From: Deinococcus sp. QL22
GTDB lineage: Bacteria > Deinococcota > Deinococci > Deinococcales > Deinococcaceae
Reading direction: 5' to 3'
Length of the DNA stretch: 64,000 nt
Assembly: GCF_023370075.1 (NCBI RefSeq)
Contig: NZ_CP097149.1
Coordinates: 1,198,001 to 1,262,000 of the forward strand
Part shown: positions 60,745 to 64,000 of the stretch, in pieces
Layout of the letters: every line of letters starts with the position of its first letter
Numbering within the stretch: the stretch's first letter is position 1
Made by a program: the position numbers and the translations under genes
Notes under the pieces: model-generated
Seen by the model: the letters and a program-made list of their open reading frames with translations, nothing else
Told to the model about the DNA's origin: nothing
The model's database searches: none

Positions 60745-61125
60745 ATGACCAAAAGCACCAAACCTGCCGCCAAGAAACCTGCTGCCAGCAAGACTGCCCC
60801 CAAAGGGACAGGCAAGGCTTCTAATACGGCCACAGCACCTGCCGACGCCTCCAAAGTCGCTAAGACACAGATCATCGATCTGGTCGCCGATGCCACGAGC
60901 CTTAGCAAGAAGCAGGCTGCCGAAGCCGTATCCAGCATGCTTGATCTGGTCGTTGCTGCCCTGAAAGACGGCAAAAGCGTAGGCCTCCCCGGTTTAGGCA
61001 CCCTCAGCGTGGCTGCGACCGCCGAGCGTCAGGGCGTGCGCCCCGGTACCAGCGACAAAATCACCATTCCTGCAGGTAAGAAAGTACGCTTTAAAGTGGC
61101 CAGCACGCTCAAGGGCACACTCTAA
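60745..61125 (+). CDS. hup: HU-family DNA-binding protein with extended N-terminal tail
   Basis: 126 residues. The first about 38 residues are Lys/Ala/Pro-rich, resembling the tail described for Deinococcus HU. The core (about 40-126) has [24 protein letters not shown] and the DNA-binding arm region with [29 protein letters not shown] (split). Nucleoid compaction. GGAGG RBS. A terminator follows. Confidence 0.93.
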   Translation: MTKSTKPAAKKPAASKTAPKGTGKASNTATAPADASKVAKTQIIDLVADATSLSKKQAAEAVSSMLDLVVAALKDGKSVGLPGLGTLSVAATAERQGVRPGTSDKITIPAGKKVRFKVASTLKGTL

Positions 61126-61151
61126 CCTTTACCATTCTTCCTGCGCTTCAG

Positions 61152-61181
61152 TCATCCTCAGCATTTGGGGGTGATTTTTTT
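61152..61181 (+). terminator. HU terminator
   Basis: TCATCCTC / GGGGGTGA stem with two G-T pairs, then seven T. Confidence 0.75.
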
Positions 61182-61406
61182 GTTGCTTCTTGGCGACCTC
61201 CACTGTAGTTGCTTCCACCCTGATGGGTTTAACAAAGCAGTTTATAAAACTTGTATACTACTCAGGTTCCAGTACGGAGACCTTTGCACCGTGACCGAAA
61301 CTTTATGCAGACTTCATCTGGACGCAACTTCTGGCCCTTTTGTCATTCGTCCTACATGCCCTGCCCTGTACTGCCCAGTACGGTGACTTAAACCGGAGGC
61401 TCACCC

Positions 61407-62321
61407 ATGAAGACGTTCCTGCTCCTTTCCCTGAGTTTGTTAGCCAGCACCCTCGCTACTACAGCCGCCGCCAAACCAATTGTCGTGGGCAGCAAGCTTG
61501 ATCCAGAAGCACAAATCTTGGGCCAGATGATCGTGCTGACCCTTAAAAATGCGGGCCTGGAAGTGACCGATAAGACCAATCTGGGCGATACGGGTGTGAA
61601 CCGTAAGGCGATCCTGGCCGGAGAAATCGACGTGTATCCGGAGTACACCGGGAACGCCGTATACCTGTTTCCCGCTGCCAAAATCACGGCCAAGCAGGCA
61701 GGTAGCCCCGGCGTGATCTACGGCTTTGCCCGCCAGCTCGACGTGAAGAACGGCATTTCCTGGCTGAAGCCCGCCAATGTGAACAACACCTGGGTCATTG
61801 CCGTGCCGCAGGCTTTTGCCAGTGCCCAGAAACTCGCGAGCGTCACCGACCTCGCCAAATACCTGAACGGCGGCGGCAAATTTAAGATCGCGGGTAGCCC
61901 CGAATTCTTTAATCGCCCCGACACCATGCCCGCCTTCGAACAGGTGTACGGCTTTAAGCTGAAGGCCGAACAGAAGCTGACGCTGGCGGGCGCGACCCCG
62001 CCCCAGACGCAGCAGGCTGCGGCCAGCGGCACCAACAGCGTGAATGCGGCGATGGCTTACGGCACCGATGGCAGTCTGTCGGCCCTGAAACTGGTGGCCC
62101 TCAAAGACCCCAAAGGCGCACAGGCCGTGTACCAGCCCGCGCCCATCATGCGCACGGCGATCCTGAAGGCCAACCCTCAAATCGAGGCGCTACTGAACAA
62201 AACCTTTGCCACGCTGACGCAGGCCACCTTGCAAGGGCTGAACGCGCAGGTGGCGCTGGAAGGCCGCACGGCGCAGAGTGTGGCTCAGACGTATCTCAAG
62301 AGCAAAGGGCTGATCAAGTAA
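61407..62321 (+). CDS. Osmoprotectant/betaine-type ABC substrate-binding protein
   Basis: 304 residues. Signal peptide ending in TTAAAKP, then IVVGSKLDPEAQILGQM, typical of OpuC/OsmF glycine-betaine binding proteins. Followed by a permease and an ATPase. No Cys lipobox is evident. GGAGG RBS at proper spacing. The 281-base upstream space contains the HU terminator and a TATACT at 61254-61259; a 73-codon open frame there looks non-coding. Confidence 0.92.
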   Translation: MKTFLLLSLSLLASTLATTAAAKPIVVGSKLDPEAQILGQMIVLTLKNAGLEVTDKTNLGDTGVNRKAILAGEIDVYPEYTGNAVYLFPAAKITAKQAGSPGVIYGFARQLDVKNGISWLKPANVNNTWVIAVPQAFASAQKLASVTDLAKYLNGGGKFKIAGSPEFFNRPDTMPAFEQVYGFKLKAEQKLTLAGATPPQTQQAAASGTNSVNAAMAYGTDGSLSALKLVALKDPKGAQAVYQPAPIMRTAILKANPQIEALLNKTFATLTQATLQGLNAQVALEGRTAQSVAQTYLKSKGLIK

Positions 62322-62394
62322 GCATGCAAACTGGCGGCAGCAGGTTGCGTGGCTTTTTCCCGACTTGGGATCAGCCGCGCCTTCAGGCCGCCGC

Positions 62395-63600
62395 GTGACC
62401 AAGCTCAATCCAGCAGGGGCGGGGGTGGATCGGCCTTCCGCCCCTCTGCTGTCGGCGGCCAAAAATGCGGCCAGAGGAGACGTGCTGCAAGTGCTGGCCC
62501 TCGCCGCGCTGCCGATGCTGGCGGGCGCGGCGTTGCCCTGGGTGCTGCTGCGGCCCAACCGCCTTGCACCGGGCGAATATCTGCGGCTGCCCCCTGCGCT
62601 GTTGGCTCTGATGGTGGTGCTGGCGCTGCTACCCCTGCTGGCCGCCCGATTTGTGCCGCGCCTGACGTGGTTGGTGACTGGACTGGCAGTGGTAGTTGTG
62701 TTCTGGGTGCTGGGCCTGCAAACCCGCAGCGCTCTGCAAGGTCAGGCCGAATTTGCGCGGGCCAGTGCGGCGGCGGGCGTGTGGCTCAGCGGATTGGGCG
62801 CACTGATCGCCGTTTACGGGGCGGGGCTGTTGTTGGCGGGGAGGCAAGGGGTGCTGGCGTGGGCATGGTTGCCCGTTGTCTTGGCGCTGGTGCTGGCGGG
62901 CCACCTGTCGGGCTGGTCGGTGCTGGTCGAAGCCCGCAACGAAGGCCCGCGCTGGGTGCAGGAGCTGGCGCAACATCTGTGGCTGGTGGGCACGGCGCTG
63001 GGCCTGTCTACCCTGATCGGCGTGCCGTTGGCGGTTTGGGCGGCGGGGCGTGAGCGGGTCGCTGTGGCGGTGCTGGGCCTCGCCAACGCCATTCAAACAC
63101 TCCCCAGCTTGGCCCTCCTGGGCTTGCTGATCGCGCCACTTTCCGCCCTCTCCAATGCATTCCCGGCCTTGCGCGCGGCGGGTATTTCGGGCATCGGGGT
63201 GGCTCCGGCGCTGACGGCCATGACCCTGTACGCCCTGCTGCCGATCCTGCGGAACGGCGTGGTGGCGCTGCGGGGCGTTCCGGCGGGCACGGTGGACGCC
63301 GCACGCGGCATGGGCATGACGGGCCGCCAGATCTTCTGGCGCGTGCAGGTGCCGCTGGCCCTCCCAGTCTGGCTAAGTGGGGTTCGGCAGGCCGCTGTGC
63401 TGCTGGTGGGCGTGGCGTCGGTGGCCGCCCTGATCGGCGCGGGCGGGCTGGGCACCTACATTTTTAAGGGCCTGCAAAGTGCCGCCGCCGACCTGATTTT
63501 GCTGGGAGCGGTGCCCGCCGCGCTGCTGGCCATAGGCGTAGACGCAACCCTGCGCAGGCTGGAAGGCTGGCTGGGCCGCCGTTTCGGGCGCGTGGGCTGA
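62395..63600 (+). CDS. Betaine-type ABC permease
   Basis: About 401 residues and roughly ten hydrophobic segments. The C-terminal half contains the BPD transmembrane EAA-like motif (GMGMTGRQIFWRVQVPLA) typical of OpuCB/YehW permeases. The N-terminal half has additional TM helices. The GTG at 62395 is a guess; a TTG at 62365 would also work, and neither has a strong RBS. Confidence 0.88.
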   Translation: MTKLNPAGAGVDRPSAPLLSAAKNAARGDVLQVLALAALPMLAGAALPWVLLRPNRLAPGEYLRLPPALLALMVVLALLPLLAARFVPRLTWLVTGLAVVVVFWVLGLQTRSALQGQAEFARASAAAGVWLSGLGALIAVYGAGLLLAGRQGVLAWAWLPVVLALVLAGHLSGWSVLVEARNEGPRWVQELAQHLWLVGTALGLSTLIGVPLAVWAAGRERVAVAVLGLANAIQTLPSLALLGLLIAPLSALSNAFPALRAAGISGIGVAPALTAMTLYALLPILRNGVVALRGVPAGTVDAARGMGMTGRQIFWRVQVPLALPVWLSGVRQAAVLLVGVASVAALIGAGGLGTYIFKGLQSAAADLILLGAVPAALLAIGVDATLRRLEGWLGRRFGRVG

Positions 63601-63637
63601 TCCCCGTGTTCCGTTCTTTCCCGCCCCCGGAGTTTCC

Positions 63638-63661
63638 ATGAAGAATCAGAGTTTTTTATGA
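63638..63661 (+). CDS. Possible 7-codon leader peptide before the ABC ATPase
   Basis: GGAG followed at 6 bases by ATG, seven codons (MKNQSFL), stop overlapping the ATPase start as ATGA. May couple translation. Alternatively the ATG at 63638 is incidental. Confidence 0.35.
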   Translation: MKNQSFL

Positions 63662-64000
63662 TCGAGTTGCAGGGCTTAGAGAAACGTTACGGCGGCAGTT
63701 TCGCCGTGCGCGACCTGAATCTGGTGTTTGCCGAGGGCGAACTGACCGCACTCTTAGGGCCTTCGGGCTGCGGGAAAACAACCACGCTCCGAATGATCAA
63801 CCGTCTGATTGAGCCGACGGGCGGGAGGGTGCTGCTGGGCGGGCAAGATACGCACACGCTGAAGCCGGAGACCCTGCGGCGCGGCATCGGGTACGTGATT
63901 CAGCAAATCGGGCTGTTTCCCCATCTGAACGTGGCGCAGAACGTGGCGACGGTGCCCGACCTGTTGGGCCGCCCCACACGCGATACCCAGCGCCGCGTGG
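63658..64000 (+). CDS. Betaine-type ABC ATPase (3' end outside window)
   Basis: N-terminal 114 residues of an ABC ATPase: Walker A GPSGCGKTTT (about 36-45), Q-loop YVIQQIGLFPHL (about 81-92). Continues past the window end. Partners: permease and binding protein upstream. Confidence 0.92.
   Translation, partial: MIELQGLEKRYGGSFAVRDLNLVFAEGELTALLGPSGCGKTTTLRMINRLIEPTGGRVLLGGQDTHTLKPETLRRGIGYVIQQIGLFPHLNVAQNVATVPDLLGRPTRDTQRRV

Noticed and set aside
61165..61386. 73-codon open frame before the betaine binding protein
   Set aside because: Covers the HU terminator and promoter, Cys-rich with no RBS; probably not coding.

Overview
The window looks like a chromosomal segment of a Deinococcus species. 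The evidence is GC-rich coding sequence, a cinA-thpR-recA operon, an HU protein with a basic Ala/Lys/Pro-rich N-terminal tail, a crtO-cruF-crtD-P450 carotenoid cluster of the deinoxanthin type, and many genes whose -10 box (TANNNT) lies 6 to 8 bases before the start codon, as in leaderless transcripts. The species cannot be named from this sequence alone. No rRNA, tRNA, CRISPR array, insertion sequence or prophage was seen. Gene density is high, and neighbouring genes often overlap by four bases (ATGA, GTGA or TTGA).

Layout. 1-9.4 kb: the 3' part of a secreted subtilase, a cytochrome P450 divergent from ubiX-ispD, a secreted TPR protein, a GAF/HD-GYP protein and a CobA-HemD fusion. 9.4-17.8 kb: a carotenoid cluster (crtO, cruF, acyltransferase, CruG-like glycosyltransferase, CrtD-like desaturase, P450) followed by grpB and bshB1. 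17.9-27 kb: an MFS transporter, an orphan bacterial Hen1, a PstS-like protein, a YkgJ-like protein, hisC, a TetR/PaaR-like regulator with a palindromic operator, an SRPBCC protein and a zinc metallopeptidase. 27.3-35.3 kb: an RND efflux operon (two TolC proteins, lipoprotein adaptor, pump) and a TetR regulator, with a matching operator before each. 35.4-40.5 kb: a CxxCH protein, a DUF1501/DUF1800 pair and a sigma/anti-sigma/RseB-like module.

40.7-45.4 kb: an mntR-headed operon with cobS, cobC, an SDR-like gene and cobU, followed by cobT; this is late cobalamin assembly and salvage. 45.6-49.4 kb: trpF, a convergent intergenic region with five DnaA-box-like 9-mers, a metalloenzyme, and birA-bioY. 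49.4-52.8 kb: a structured candidate RNA and the recA operon. 53-60.5 kb: unknown and secreted proteins, a long linker-containing protein, an NTF2-like/GNAT pair, a dynamin-like GTPase and a MoeB/ThiF-like E1. 60.7-64 kb: HU and an osmoprotectant-type ABC operon that runs off the window.

The intergenic spaces hold several dispersed repeat families: a roughly 200-bp mosaic repeat, a CAAGGGGGG-containing inverted repeat, GATCGTGG hairpins and CCCTTAGACCC-like tracts. The observations that most deserve a second look are the DnaA-box cluster far from any visible dnaA, the predicted acyl-glycosyl carotenoid cluster, the orphan Hen1, the structured element beside recA and the matched TetR operators.
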